From Reclinomonas americana ATCC 50394 (lineage: Eukaryota > Jakobida > Jakobea > Jakobida), in the NCBI GenBank assembly GCA_048213135.1, contig PS015017.1:91349-127130 (forward strand): DNA of 35,782 bases, written 5' to 3'. Made by a program: the position numbers and the translations under genes. Within the stretch, counting starts at the first letter, position 1. Each line of letters begins with the position of its first letter. The notes under the pieces are model-generated. The model searched no databases, had not been told where the DNA came from, and saw nothing but the letters and a program-made list of their open reading frames with translations. Below, in pieces: positions 1-11,700 of this stretch.

Positions 1-1153
1 CCTGCGTCTCGTAGTCCGTGAACTTGCGCTCGTCGGCCAGCCGCAGGCAGGTGCCCACAAACATGTCGGTCACCGCCGAGAAGTCCGCCAGCTGCAGGTG
101 TGTACCCGAGTTGTTGCGACTGATCGACGCAAACTCGCGGTAGAACGGCGTCGCGTGGTCGCGGTTCAGACACTGCACCGCGAACAGCATCACGCCGTCA
201 TCGGCCAGCGTGCGCGCCTCGCGGCGCCAGTCCAGTCGCAGCTTGTTGTCCGCGTAGTCCACTGCGTGTGGCACGTCGTCACCAATCAGCACGAAGGCCT
301 TGGTCTTGGCGTCGGACGACCACTTCAGGCTGCGCGCGTGGTACATGGCCAGCTCGTAGCACTCCTCGGCGTCGCCGCCGCCAGTCGGGCCACACTGGTT
401 CTCCACGAAATCGCGCAGCTTGTCCATGTTGCGAGTGAAGTCGCGGTGGCGGATCACGTAGCTCGAGGAGCTCGGCGACTTGCCGTCGCAGTAGTCGCCA
501 TGGGCGATGACGGCGACACGCACCTCCGGCACCTCCTGCAACAGGCGTGCGATGGTGTCGGTGAGGTTGCGCTTCACCTCGTCAATGGCCGGGCTCATGC
601 TGCCGGTGGTGTCGAACGAGAAGCACACGTCGATCGGACCGCCGGCAGGCTTGGCGCGCTTCTGGCGCTGCTGCTTGGCACCCTTCTCCGACGCCGTCGT
701 GTCGCCGATCTGGTGGAGGAACTGGCACTCGGCACCCATGGCGCAGTGGCCGGCACCACTGCGGAAATGCCAGCATGGGTTGTTGGCATAGGCGTGCACG
801 AACTTGCATGCGGCGCCGTGCTTGCAGCCAGCCGCCGAGTTGAAGTAGCGGCACAGAGCGCCGCGTGCATCACGCGGCAGCGGAGCGTCGTGATCGGCCG
901 CAGCTGAGCTGCTGCTGCCGGTGGTGGTGGTGGTCGGAGCGGTAGCAGTTGTCTTCTGCTTCACTGCCTCGTGCAAGTACTTGCACTCCGCACCGGACCG
1001 ACAGTGGCCTGCCCCACCGCGGAAGTGGCGACAAGGGTTGTCGCCGTAGGCGTGCACAAAGTGGCAACTGGCGCCGCGGGTGCAGCCGGTCGGCGAGTTG
1101 AAGTGGCGGCACAGAGTGCCACGGATGTCGCGAGGGAGATGCTGGTCAGTCAT
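1..1153 (-). CDS. CCCH zinc-finger / von Willebrand A domain protein, 3' end beyond the window
   Basis: One open frame runs leftward from the ATG at 1153 off the window edge (about 384 codons, no intron seen). Residues 10-65 and 95-150 hold two pairs of CCCH fingers, C-x8/9-C-x5-C-x3-H (for example CTRGASCHFVH and CKHGAACKFVH), separated by a Thr/Ser linker. After a basic stretch (about 160-170) a vWA fold begins with FSFDTTGSMSP, a metal-dependent adhesion site of the DxTGS type. It continues through TGGGDAEEC and FVLIGDDVPH, which fit the later MIDAS loops. CCCH fingers usually bind RNA or ubiquitin, and intracellular vWA domains bind protein ligands through Mg2+. An RNA-linked scaffold is therefore inferred, but no specific function can be named. 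No signal peptide is visible, so it is probably cytosolic or nuclear. It is transcribed away from the kinesin gene. Confidence 0.85.
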   Translation of the reverse strand, partial: MTDQHLPRDIRGTLCRHFNSPTGCTRGASCHFVHAYGDNPCRHFRGGAGHCRSGAECKYLHEAVKQKTTATAPTTTTTGSSSSAAADHDAPLPRDARGALCRYFNSAAGCKHGAACKFVHAYANNPCWHFRSGAGHCAMGAECQFLHQIGDTTASEKGAKQQRQKRAKPAGGPIDVCFSFDTTGSMSPAIDEVKRNLTDTIARLLQEVPEVRVAVIAHGDYCDGKSPSSSSYVIRHRDFTRNMDKLRDFVENQCGPTGGGDAEECYELAMYHARSLKWSSDAKTKAFVLIGDDVPHAVDYADNKLRLDWRREARTLADDGVMLFAVQCLNRDHATPFYREFASISRNNSGTHLQLADFSAVTDMFVGTCLRLADERKFTDYETQ

Positions 1154-1733
1154 GGTTGTTGTGGTTGTTGTTGTTGTTGAGATAATAATAATAGTTGTAG
1201 AGGTTGTGTTGGCGCGCCGAGTGTGTTGAAAGTGTTGAGATTGCATGCATGTGACAGCATTCATCACGTTCGGTTGCCGGATTTGACGGGAATCGTCGAG
1301 ATCATGTCGAAGGCTGTTTTTGGTCAAGCGCGGGATATTTTCGACAGCGACTGGAGATGGTGGCACACATGGGTAAGTGCAAGGCAAGCCGTCCGGCAGG
1401 CCTGCTGCTGTGATCGCGATTGCATTCGCTGCGCAGTGAATCGATCGCGCGCGCGCGCGACTTCGACGTCCAGATCTGGATCCGTGACCAAAGAACGTCA
1501 CCGTCGGCCGCACATACTTCCCTGTGATTGTGTTGTCGACAGAGAGGTGGAATGCATCTTTTGTCGTGAAACGCGCGACTTGCTTGGCAACTTCTGAGTC
1601 TCGACGTTGATTTCAAGCGGTCGCAATTCCTTCGCCGCAAATCTCACCCTCGTACACACCTTTGCACACCCCACTCACGCCCACACTTGCAGGCGCACGC
1701 GCATCGCCGCCGCAGCCCGAAGTCACTCGTACA
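1154..1733. promoter_or_regulatory. Intergenic region between divergent CCCH-vWA and kinesin genes
   Basis: Some 580 nt separate the ATG at 1153 (minus) from the first candidate kinesin ATG at 1734. It contains a GTT-rich and ATAATAATAATAG stretch just upstream of the minus-strand start (about 1155-1200), a short CG run (1447-1459) and a C/A-rich segment near 1655-1690. Open frames here look random and match no family. It presumably holds both promoters and 5' UTRs, but I see no clear TATA box or initiator. Confidence 0.4.
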
Positions 1734-4700
1734 ATGCAAATTCGTTCAAAAAAGTCCTGCGAACCGTTGCGCGGCCTGNNNNNNNNNNNNNNNNNNNNNN
1801 NNNNNNNNNNNNNNNNNNNNNNNNNNNNNNNNNNNNNNNNNNNNNNNNNNNNNNNNNNNNNNNNNNNNNNNNNNNNNNNNNNNNNNNNNNNNNNNNNNNN
1901 NNNNNNNNNNNNNNNNNNNNNNNNNNNNNNNNNNNNNNNNNNNNNNNNNNNNNNNNNNNNNNNNNNNNNNNNNNNNNNNNNNNNNNNNNNNNNNNNNNNN
2001 NNNNNNNNNNNNNNNNNNNNNNNNNNNNNNNNNNNNNNNNNNNNNNNNNNNNNNNNNNNNNNNNNNNNNNNNNNNNNNNNNNNNNNNNNNNNNNNNNNNN
2101 NNNNNNNNNNNNNNNNNNNNNNNNNNNNNNNNNNNNNNNNNNNNNNNNNNNNNNNNNNNNNNNNNNNNNNNNNNNNNNNNNNNNNNNNNNNNNNNNNNNN
2201 NNNNNNNNNNNNNNNNNNNNNNNNNNNNNNNNNNNNNNNNNNNNNNNNNNNNNNNNNNNNNNNNNNNNNNNNNNNNNNNNNNNNNNNNNNNNNNNNNNNN
2301 NNNNNNNNNNNNNNNNNNNNNNNNNNNNNNNNNNNNNNNNNNNNNNNNNNNNNNNNNNNNNNNNNNNNNNNNNCAACAACAAGGAGGAAGCGCCTCACGC
2401 GCTCCACCGGCTACTGTGTCGGCTGCGTTGCCGCCACCGCCTGTGCCGGCTGGTGGCGCCGCCGAGCTGGCGCGCGTGCGCGAGGAGCTGGAGCGGCTGC
2501 GCAAGACCGAGGCCGAGGCTGTCAAAGTACGCACCGCACTGGAAGGTACTGCGCGCTGCGTTCCTTCTCTTTTGCGGCGGTGTCTCTCACATTACTTGTA
2601 TTGCAATCGCAGCGGAGCTCGATGCGCTGCGCATCAAGTCCGTCATGTCGGCTGAGGAGCTGGAGGAGGCGCAGAGTTGCGTGCGTCGGCTGCCGATCTC
2701 GTTTTCACTGCCTCCTTCTCATTCTCGTGGTGTGTCGTGCAGCTGCCGCATCTAAGGCCAAGGGACGTGCGGAGGCTCTGGAGGCCGAAGCCAGCCGGTT
2801 GCGCGCCGAGCTGGCCACCGCCAAGCAGGAGGCCGCCGATGCCGAGGAGCAGGCTGAACGATCACAGGTGCTGGTGGAGAAGGCCCGTCTGGAGGTCAAG
2901 ATGCAGTCGGAAAAGTTGGCTGCGGCGCAGGCCGAGGTCGCCGCCGCCAAGAGCGTGGCCACATCCGCACCCGCAGCATCTGGCTCAACGGCCCCGGCTC
3001 CAGCGACGTCCTCGTCGTCTGCAGCCTCGCCCGCTCTGNNNNNNNNNNNNNNNNNNNNNNNNNNNNNNNNNNNNNNNNNNNNNNNNNNNNNNNNNNNNNN
3101 NNNNNNNNNNCGAGATGATGTGCTGGCCAGCTTGGAAAATGTGCTCGCCTCGGAGGAGTCGGAAGAGCAGACAAAGGAACAGCTGGCGGAGGCACTGAAG
3201 GAGCTCGAAACCGTCAAGGCCACCGCAGCTGCATACAAGAGTCTCGTTCAAAGCGCTCCACTTTGCCGCGTTTCCCCTCCACTCACTGACGTGTGCTTCT
3301 GCAGAGCAACTGGATGCGGCTGCTGCCGCTGGATCACCAGCAGGAAGCAGCAAGCCTGGCGAGAAAGCGCGTGTTGCTGGCACCAATCGGTCGCCAAGCT
3401 CATCCTCGTCTTCCTCGTCGTCCTCCATCGAGAGCCGCAGTTGCGCCTGCGTATGTCAATATTTCGTCTTTGAATAACGGTGGCTCACACCACGCTTTTC
3501 ACAGAGGCCGAAAGTCGGGTTCGTGCCCTGGAGGAGCAGACCGCCAACTTGGCGGCCGAGATTGCCGAACTACGCAGTTGCGCACGACCGCTTACACTAT
3601 CGTCGCGTCTCACTGGCTCACTGCGTTGTTTTTCTCCCCTCGGCGCAGAGGCCAAGGAGGCTGCCGACCAGCGAGCTCGCTCGGCGGAGGCGGCACTGGA
3701 GGCCGCTCGCGACGAGACAGCCAAGGTGGAGACACCGGTGAAGGATCGCCAGCGCGAGGAGCTGGCCAGGCAAGTGGAGCAGCTGTCGTCGCAACTCAGC
3801 GACTTGACGAGTTTCGTAAGAGAGAAGCGTCTTGTCGCAGACGTTGTGTCTCATGTGTCCACTGCAGAGGAACGCGACGAAATGGAGAGCGACCTCAGTG
3901 TGCTGCAGGACACGATTGAGAAGACCAAGGCCATGAATGAGAGTTGCGCCACTTGCTCGTCTCCCTCGTTGTTCGTGCGCTCACTGCTGCTGCTGCTGCT
4001 GCAATCACGCAGAGGACAAGGCCAGGTTGACAGCAGCTGTCAAGACCGAGACCGACCGCGCCACGCAGTTGGAGGCCGATAACACCAGTTGCGTGCGCCA
4101 GCATGACACACTGTCAATCGTCGACAACTGTTTCTCACCAACAATCTTTGTTCCTCACAGAATTGCGTGACAACGTTGCGTCGTTGACGACTCAACTCGA
4201 GGCGTTGCGAGAGGAAGCAGCCAGTTGCGTGCACCACGATTGTGCACCCGTTCAACACGAGGCATCCACTGACATGCATATTGTGTGCAGAAAAGGACCA
4301 GTCGCTGCGAGCGGCCTCGGCCGAGCACTCGGAATTGGAGCAGCTGCAGGGTCTGTCAGCTCTTTTCGATTTTGTCGTGTACGTCAAGCAGCTCACGTGT
4401 GATCCTTGCAGAGGAAAAGTCGCGCCTGCAGTCTCGTCTGCAGTCGCTGGAGGCGGCTCACGAGGAGGCACAGAACGAGTTGGCGGCTGCCCAAGGTTCT
4501 CACTGCGCACTGTTCATTGTTTGCCTCTCCTTCTCTCAAAGTTGAGCCACACAGAATTCAAGGGCGCACTGGCGAGCGAGCTGGAGGAGGCCATCGCCAC
4601 TAGCGTGCAACTGGAAGCCGACAATGCCGTTCTCAAGGTCCAACTGGAGAACGCCGAGAACGAGAGCCGCAGCCGCCACGAGGCCTTGCAGAGTTGCTTC

Positions 4701-7041
4701 CAGCCACCCACTTGCGCGTCCGCCTCTTCTTCACTAACTCTGCGTGTGTTTTTGCGTCGCACAGGAGACTTGGAGGCCGGCAAGAGCAGACTGGCCGACG
4801 CCGAGCGCAGTGCCGCAGAGAAGCTCGAATCCGCGCACCGTGAGGTTTGTTGCTCACACGCGCACAGTTGTGTCTCTCACACACGCATGCATTCCTCAAC
4901 TCGTACGGTGCGTAGCGTGCCGCCGTGGAGCAGCAAAAGGCCGCCAACGAGGCGCAATTGCACGATGGTGAGAGTTTGTTGTCTCCATTGTTCCCTGGCC
5001 CTGTTGTCAATCCTCACCCCGTGTGAAAACAGCCAAGACGCGCATCGAGCAGCTGTCGTCGGAGAACGCGAATCTCGGCCAGCGAGTGACCGAAGCCCAG
5101 CAAGCGCGTGCGCAAGTGGAGCAGCAACTGGCAGCCGCCCAGCAGAGCCTTACCGAGAGTCGCCAGCGAGAGGCCGTGCTGTCCAAGCAGGTCAGCGAGT
5201 GGGAGCAGCGTTGCAAGGATGCCGAGGCCCGTGGTGCGTCGGCCGCGGCCACCATCCAGCAGCTGCAGGCGCAGTTGCAGCAGGCCGAGGCACAGCTGAA
5301 GGCCCAGATTGCTGACCTGCAGACGCGTCTTGGTGCTGCCGAGTCGCGCGGTGAGAAGCTGTCGACCCGCCTCGGTGGTTTGCGCAAGTCCATGCAGGTG
5401 TGTGTGTTTGTGCACGATGCCTTTCTTCTTTGGCTGTTCACCTCTCACGGTACACATTTGTTGCAGGCGGCCGCCGATGTCGCACAGCGTGAGTCGCGGC
5501 GCGTCAAGGCCGAGCTCGTGCAACTGCGCACCTATGTCGGTGACAAGATGCGCACCAGCCTCGACGACATGTTGCGTGAGACCGCCGAATCCGTGCTCAG
5601 CCGGTGCGGTGAGCTGGTCGAGGAGTACCGAGTGCGCTACCGCGACGAGTGGGTGCTTCGTCGCAAACTCTTCAACTTGGTGCAAGAGCTGCGCGGCAAC
5701 ATCCGCGTGTTCTGTCGTGTGCGCCCGCTGCTGTCGGACGAGGTGGCGGCTCGCGTCGAAGAGTGCTTCACATTCCCGGCCGAGGGCGAATGCGTGCTCA
5801 GCGACCCACGTCGCGGTCGCTCCAGTCGCTTCGAGTTCGACACGGTCTTTGGTCCTGCGTCCACGCAGGAGGAGGTGTTTGCCATGGTGGAGCCACTCGT
5901 GACCTCGGTGCTCGACGGCTACAACGTGTGCATCTTTGCGTATGGTGCGCACATTTGTCCTGCCTGCACCACTCCCTTCTTGCTCACTCACTCATCCAAC
6001 GTATCAGGTCAAACTGGCTCCGGTAAGACATACACCATGGAGGGCACGCCGTCGAATCAGGGTATTTCCTACCGCACGGTGCACGAGCTGTTCAAGGTGG
6101 TGGAGGCGCGCAAGCCCGACCTGAACTACGTGTTGGAGGTGTCGGTGTACGAGATCTACATGGAGCAGATCTTTGACCTGCTGGTGGCCCCGGTGCCGCC
6201 TGGTCGCGGTGGTCGCCCGCCGGCCAATGCTCCGCGCCGCGACAAGTTGCGTCACGTCGCGCCAAGCAAAGACTCCACAAGAATAGACGCTGACTGTATC
6301 CCTCTCTTTCCCTTCAGGCTTGACGTGCGGCTCGGTGGCAAGGACGGCGTGTACGTGGAGGGCATGACGCGCCGCGAGGTGCGCACACTCGACGAAGTAC
6401 TGTCGACTCTCGCCGAGGGACACTCGAATCGCTCGGTGGCCGAGACCAAGGCCAACGAGCACTCGTCTCGCTCGCACCTGCTGCTTTCGATTTACGTCAA
6501 TGGCGGCAACCACGTGACGGGTGAGACGGTGCGCGGCAAGCTGCACCTGGTCGATCTGGCCGGCTCGGAGCGCATTTCGCAGACCAACGCCACTGGCGAT
6601 CGTCTGGAGGAGGCCAAGAGCATCAACAAGAGCCTATCGGCACTGGGCGACACGATTCAGGCGCTCATCAACAAGAGCCGTGCCACAGCAGCTGCGGGTG
6701 GTGACTCGACGGCCGCCGCCGGCGGCCACGTGCCCTACCGCAACTCCAAGCTGACCTTTTTGCTGCACGACTCACTGGGTGGCAACGCCAAGACGGTGAT
6801 GATCGTGAACGCCAGTCCGACGCTCGAGGACTCGGCCGAGTCGCTCTCCTCGCTGCAGTTCGCCTCGCGCGTGCGCAAGGTCGAGCTCGGCAAGGCCAAG
6901 AAGAACGTCATGAAGGGCTCCGCGTCCACTCCGGTCCTGGAGGATCTGCCGGTTGGCGGAGCCAGCGGCAGCGGCTCCAACCCATCCAGCGCACGCGGAT
7001 CGGCACCCAACAGTGCCCGCGGTCAGCCGCCCGCGCAATGA
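1734..7041 (+). CDS. Kinesin-14, C-terminal motor with long coiled-coil stalk
   Basis: Visible exons: (gap)2374-2545, 2613-2675, 2743-3240 (with an in-frame N gap), 3305-3439, 3505-3576, 3649-3810, 3868-3942, 4013-4087, 4161-4223, 4291-4350, 4412-4495, 4555-4692, 4765-4844, 4916-4967, 5033-5397, 5467-5944, 6008-6245 and 6318-7041; the reading frame closes at every junction. The stalk is heptad-rich coiled coil (E/K/Q/A/L) with Ser/Ala/Pro interruptions near 2980-3030 and 3380-3430. The class-14 neck (LVQELRGNIRVFCRVRP) directly precedes the motor. P-loop GQTGSGKT is split by the intron at 5945, switch I is NEHSSRSH, switch II is LVDLAGSERI, and HVPYRNSKLT is the microtubule-binding loop. A Ser/Gly tail of about 45 residues follows. 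By family it is a minus-end-directed, spindle or cortical motor. The start at 1734 is only a candidate, because a 595-N gap hides the N-terminus. The motor identity is certain. Confidence 0.93.
1779..2373. other. Assembly gap (595 N) in the kinesin N-terminus
   Basis: This run of N hides the start of the kinesin gene. The open frame before it and the coiled-coil frame after it differ, so either introns lie inside or the gap size is only an estimate. Confidence 0.99.
3039..3110. other. Assembly gap (72 N) inside a kinesin stalk exon
   Basis: The Ser/Ala/Pro-rich coding frame before the gap and the coiled coil after it are in the same frame across exactly 24 codons. The gap size is therefore probably right and 2743-3240 is one exon. 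Confidence 0.95.
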
Positions 7042-7093
7042 ATGAACGTCGCCACTCAATGTTGTCCTTCGCGTCTGTGTAACGTCGTCTTCA

Positions 7094-8447
7094 ATGGCAG
7101 ACAGAGAAGTGCGTGACACAGTATGGGAGGGCCACATTCCGGTGGAGTTCTCACTCGCGGGGCGTGAGCTCACCACCATGGACGTGCCTCCACGCGTCTT
7201 TGTTGCGGACATGTCGTCGCTCTCTCTCTCTCACAGGAAAACACCTTCTGACAACACACATGTGCAGAGGATGGTGCCCCGCACAGCCTACATGCCCATG
7301 TTGGCCGAGGAGCTGCTGGAGATCTTTGAGCGGTTCACACTGCGCAGCTCACCAGCGTGGTTTGACGTCGACTTTATCCCCCTCAAATGGTGCGCAGATT
7401 GATCACACACACACCCTCACTCTCTCTCTGTTGCTCTCACACTCACTCACCCTCGTACACAGGCAACTTCCGGTCGGTGTCTTGTTCGACTGTCATGCAA
7501 CAACGTCGTTGCTGCAAGGTGGGGGCGGAGGAGGCGAGGATGCTATCGATCGGCCGTGGCAGGTGACAGTACACTTCCAGAACTTTCCGCGCGACGAGCT
7601 CGTCGACATGCGCAGTGTCAAGCAGCCGACACCAGGCACAGCATCTCCGCCCGCCACCTCCTCCTCTGCTGCGCCGAGTGCGAGTGAGCGAGCAAACTTG
7701 CATGCAGAGTCGATGGAGTGGTGCTTCTTCAACCTGCTCAAGGAGGTGAGGCAGAGATAGAGGGAAGAGTGTGTGGAGGCGGAACGGGAAGAGTCACCGC
7801 GACGCTGCTACAGAGCTTCCAGATGCGGTATCGATCGACAAGAGCGTTGCAGACGCTGTCCAAGCCCGACGAGACGCGTCTGTGGCAGGCCGTGCAGCAG
7901 AAGAACATGAGTGGGTACTTTGAGATTGTGGATCGCCTCTGCACCGAGGCCGACAACCGTGCCAGTGCCGCCGACAAACAGTGGGCGTTTTTCCCGGTCA
8001 AGGCGGTCATCTTGTCGAGCACGGCGCGTGCGGATGGTCGAGGCGATATCAGGCTACGAACTGTCGTGTGCCCTTACAGAGGTGCAGCCTGCAGCCTGCG
8101 TGTACTCGTGCGCGACCTTTCTGTGTGTTCCCTCCATCGGCTGATCTGCGTACATGTGTGTGTGTGCAACTGCAGCCGACTTGACGTTTGAGGAGTTTGC
8201 TCCGCTGGCGTGGGAGGTGCTGACGGAGGAGAGACCAGACCTGCGAGCCGTGGATGAGTCGGATGGTGTACCGCTGGAACTGGCGCACGTGTTGCGCGTT
8301 GATTCACAACGTCACGCCTGGCAGCTGGTGGTGCACGGCGTGACGGTGGATCCCGACACACCACTCCGTTGGCTCTGCACCAACATGAGCAGCGCAGATG
8401 GCACGCTGTATGTCGTCGCACAACCGCGATCGCCTGTCGCCACCTGA
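7094..8447 (+). CDS. ATG5: Autophagy protein ATG5
   Basis: Five exons, 7094-7201, 7268-7389, 7463-7745, 7814-8081 and 8176-8447, join in frame to about 350 residues (human ATG5 has 275). ATG5 is conjugated to ATG12 and, with ATG16, acts as the E3-like complex that lipidates ATG8 on phagophore membranes. Recognisable blocks are VWEGHIPVEFSL at the N-terminus, VPRTAYMPML, FIPLKW joined by splicing to LPVGVLFD, VTVHFQNFP, and the C-terminal ubiquitin-fold segment VHGVTVDPDTPLRWLC. The acceptor Lys of the MKEAD motif (human K130) corresponds to the Lys of NLLKE, codon 7740-7742, so covalent ATG12 attachment looks possible. Extra length comes from Gly and Pro/Ser/Ala insertions near 7515-7690. The first intron (7202-7267) has a GTTGCG donor and is a multiple of three, so its retention would add 22 residues. 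The gene starts 52 nt after the kinesin stop. Confidence 0.92.
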
Positions 8448-8735
8448 GCAACTGTGGACTGGTGCCGTGCCGGGTGTGTTTTGTGGAGTAAACCAAGGAG
8501 GTGGAGAAAACCAACCTGCCATGGTGCAATTCGTTTCACTTGTCAGACGCGACCGCGCTGTGCTTCTTCAGGACTCGCAGCAGATCCGTCCTACTCTAGT
8601 GTCGGTGTATGTTTGGGGAGAACAAGCGCATCACCAGAAGCACTGGTCGACATCGACGTCCTGCCGAGTTGTCAACTAAACATTTCAATCGTTCAGTGAG
8701 CAGTCGCTCTCTCTCTCTCTTCTCTCACCATACAA

Positions 8736-11700
8736 ATGCAAGAGGATCCAGTGGGAGACGACACTGGGGGTGGCTCTGTGGGCTCAGGTCTCGGTGGGGG
8801 TGGATTGGGCGGTGGTGGCGGTGGTGGCGAAGCGCTGCTGGGCGGCTTCTCGCTGAGAGAGGTCGAGTCGTGGTGCGAAACGCTCTTCCAACATCACGAC
8901 GACGATCGACGTGCGGAGGCCAGTGTGCGCCTGGCGCCTCTTGCACAGCCTGGAAAAGAGGCACTGTTGTCATTGCACGCCCTGTTGGATCGAAGTGCGG
9001 CGCCGTATGCGCAGTACTTTGCGGCGACCACGTTGCAGAGACTGGTCACTGCGCACTGGAACACACTGTCGACGCATGAGAGACTGGATCTGAGTTGCGT
9101 GGCCTTGCGTGTGTGTGTGCGTGTGTGCGTGTGTGTGTGTGAGAAAAAACGCGTGCAATGTCGTACTTGACACGCGCGCGCGCGAACACACAGCTCTCTT
9201 TCTCCTCGTCTGCGTGTGGTGGTGTCTTGCATGTGAGGCGTGCTGCGCTGTGAGCACCTGCACAAGTTGTGCTTTCCGTACACATCGAGAGTTGTCCTCG
9301 TCGTCGTGGCTCTTCTTCATCATCATCATCCAACGCGATCTTGTGTGTGTGTATGTGAATGCAGAGAACTACGTGGTGCAGTACTTGGCGCAACGCGGGC
9401 CGCATCTCGTGCAGTTCGTGGTCACCGCAGTCATCCTCCTGTTGTGCCGCATGGCCAAGGTGAGAGGCAGGCGGTCGAGTCGCATCGCACATGTTTTCGT
9501 TGTGCAGTGCTGACTGTGTCGATGGCGATGATGGTGTGTGATAGTTTGGATGGAACGAGGCCGAGGAGTACAGGCAGCTGCCGGCGCAGATGAACGAGTT
9601 CATGGGTGTCTCGGTCGATCTCATGGTCATTGCGCTGCAGAGTTGCGCTGCAATTTGGGTACTCTCATACGCCCTCGCTCTTCCGCTCACCCGCCCATCT
9701 CGTCTCAGCGCTCTCCGAGCTTATTCGTGAGATGAACACGGTCAACACGCGCCGAACGCTGACGCAACATCGCAAGGTGGCCATCCACTTCCGTGACTCG
9801 GCACTGCTGCCGATCTTTGAGATGACGCTCGACACGCTGAAGCGCTGTGTGGCCGGCGTGCTGGGAGTGAACGGCGGTGCGTTTCACTCTTTTTGAAACA
9901 CTCATTCACACGCACACGCACACCTCTGCCCGCTCACATGAATGGTGATTTTGTTGGGGGACCAGACAAGGACGACCAAGTACGTGGAGCGGCGCTGGGA
10001 CTGGCGCTGCAGTGTCTTTCGTTTGACTTTGTCGGCATCTTCCCGGACGACTCGTCGGAGGACATTGGCACTGTGCAGATGCCGGTCACGTGGCGGCCCA
10101 TCATTCAGGACCTGTCCAATCTGCATCTGTTCTTCGACTTGTATCACACCTCGCGGCCGTCGCGCTGCCAACAAGCACTGCAGTGCGTGGTGCAACTGGC
10201 CAGCGTGCGACGCTCGCTATTCCAGACGGAGCCGGACCGCAAGAACTTCCTCAGCCAGCTGCTGCTGAAGACCAACCAGATCATGCAGAGCCGTGTTGGA
10301 CTGGACGACGAGAACGTGTTTCACGAACTGAGTCGTCTGCTGGCTCGCATCAAGGGCAACTTCCAATTGACTGGTTAGCACTGTCGTGCACTCCCCCACT
10401 TCCTCTTTGCTGTCCGTACCTTCCCAGTTGTGCCGTGCATTGACACTCCTCGCTCTGTCTCTCTGCAGAAATCGTCAGCACCGACGAGTACGATCAGTGG
10501 GCCAGCCTTGCTGCCGATCTCACCATCGAGTCGTTCCGCTCGTGGCAGTGGGGCGCCAACGCCGACTACTACTTGATGAACTTCTGGAGTCGCATGGTGG
10601 CCACGCTACCGTACCTGAAGGGCCAAAAGCCATCCATGCTTGATACATATGTGCCGGAGGTGGCGATGCTCGGTTTTCAGTCGTCTCCGTCTTTGATGCA
10701 CAACCTCACTCGTGCCGTCGTCGCACAGATTGTCAAAGCGTACGTGGAGTCACGATTGGACATGGCCCGCGCAGTGTGTCACGACGACCAGTTCGACAAC
10801 ATTTTGCGCGAGGAGGAGCGCCTGCTTACCCAGTTGGATGGCTTCCCGCAGCTTGTCCGCACGTTCTACGACAAGATTGCTCCGTACCTGGCCATGATCA
10901 TGGATCCGCTGATTGAGAATTACTCGCGGGCCGTGCTCATGCTCCAGCAGGGCGACTTGTCGGTGGTGCCGGACACGGAGATTTTCGAATCGCAGCTGGC
11001 GTGGATGGTGTGTGTGTGTACACTCTGCACAAACAACGACTTGTGTGCATTCGCACTTGCTCACATGCTGCTGGTTTTTTTATTGCGCAGGTGTACTTGG
11101 TGGGCTGTGTGATTGGCCACCGTCTGTCGGCGGCCACGTCGGAAGCGCTGGACCTGTATGACGGCGAGCTGGCCTCTCGTGTGATGCAATGCACACAGAT
11201 TGTGCAGGCCCGCATTGAGTTTTGCGCGCAAATGGTTCGCTGATTGCATATGCGCGCGCGTGCCCGCATAATTGACTAACGTGGTCTCTGACGGCAGACC
11301 GAGCGTGTGAACACGGAGCCGCTGGAGATGCTCGAGTGTGGATTCGTGTACTTTTTCCAGCAGTTCCGCCGCGTTTACATTGGCGAGCAAGCCATGACGT
11401 CGTCCAAGGTGTGCCTTTTTTGTGGCACGCGCGCGTGTTGCAGTTGTGCTGCAGTTCTCACGCTTCATGTACAGGTGTACTCCAAGCTGACGGAGTTGTT
11501 GGACCTGCAAGATCACCTGGCCGTTCTCAACATCATCGTCACCAAGCTGGCCAGCAACCTTAAGGTGTGGGCCGACAAAGACCGCATCATCAAGAACACG
11601 CTGGCGCTGCTGCACGATCTGTCTATTGGCTACAGCAGCGGCAAGCTGTTGCTGAAGCTCGACGCCGTCCAATTCATGATCCAGAACCATGCAGTTGTGT

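Noticed and set aside
1223-1597. 124-codon plus-strand open frame upstream of the kinesin gene
   Set aside because: No recognisable domain, a simple CG repeat inside it, and no sign of splicing to the kinesin; likely random in GC-rich DNA.
7740-7870. Possible loss of the ATG12-conjugation lysine in ATG5
   Set aside because: On first alignment the KHK motif seemed replaced by Arg, but human K130 is the Lys of MKEAD, which aligns with the conserved Lys of NLLKE (7740-7742).
9046-9690. 214-codon minus-strand open frame across the XPO7 introns
   Set aside because: It crosses exons of exportin-7 in antisense and includes a HTHTRTHAHTH run from the TG repeat; a shadow frame.
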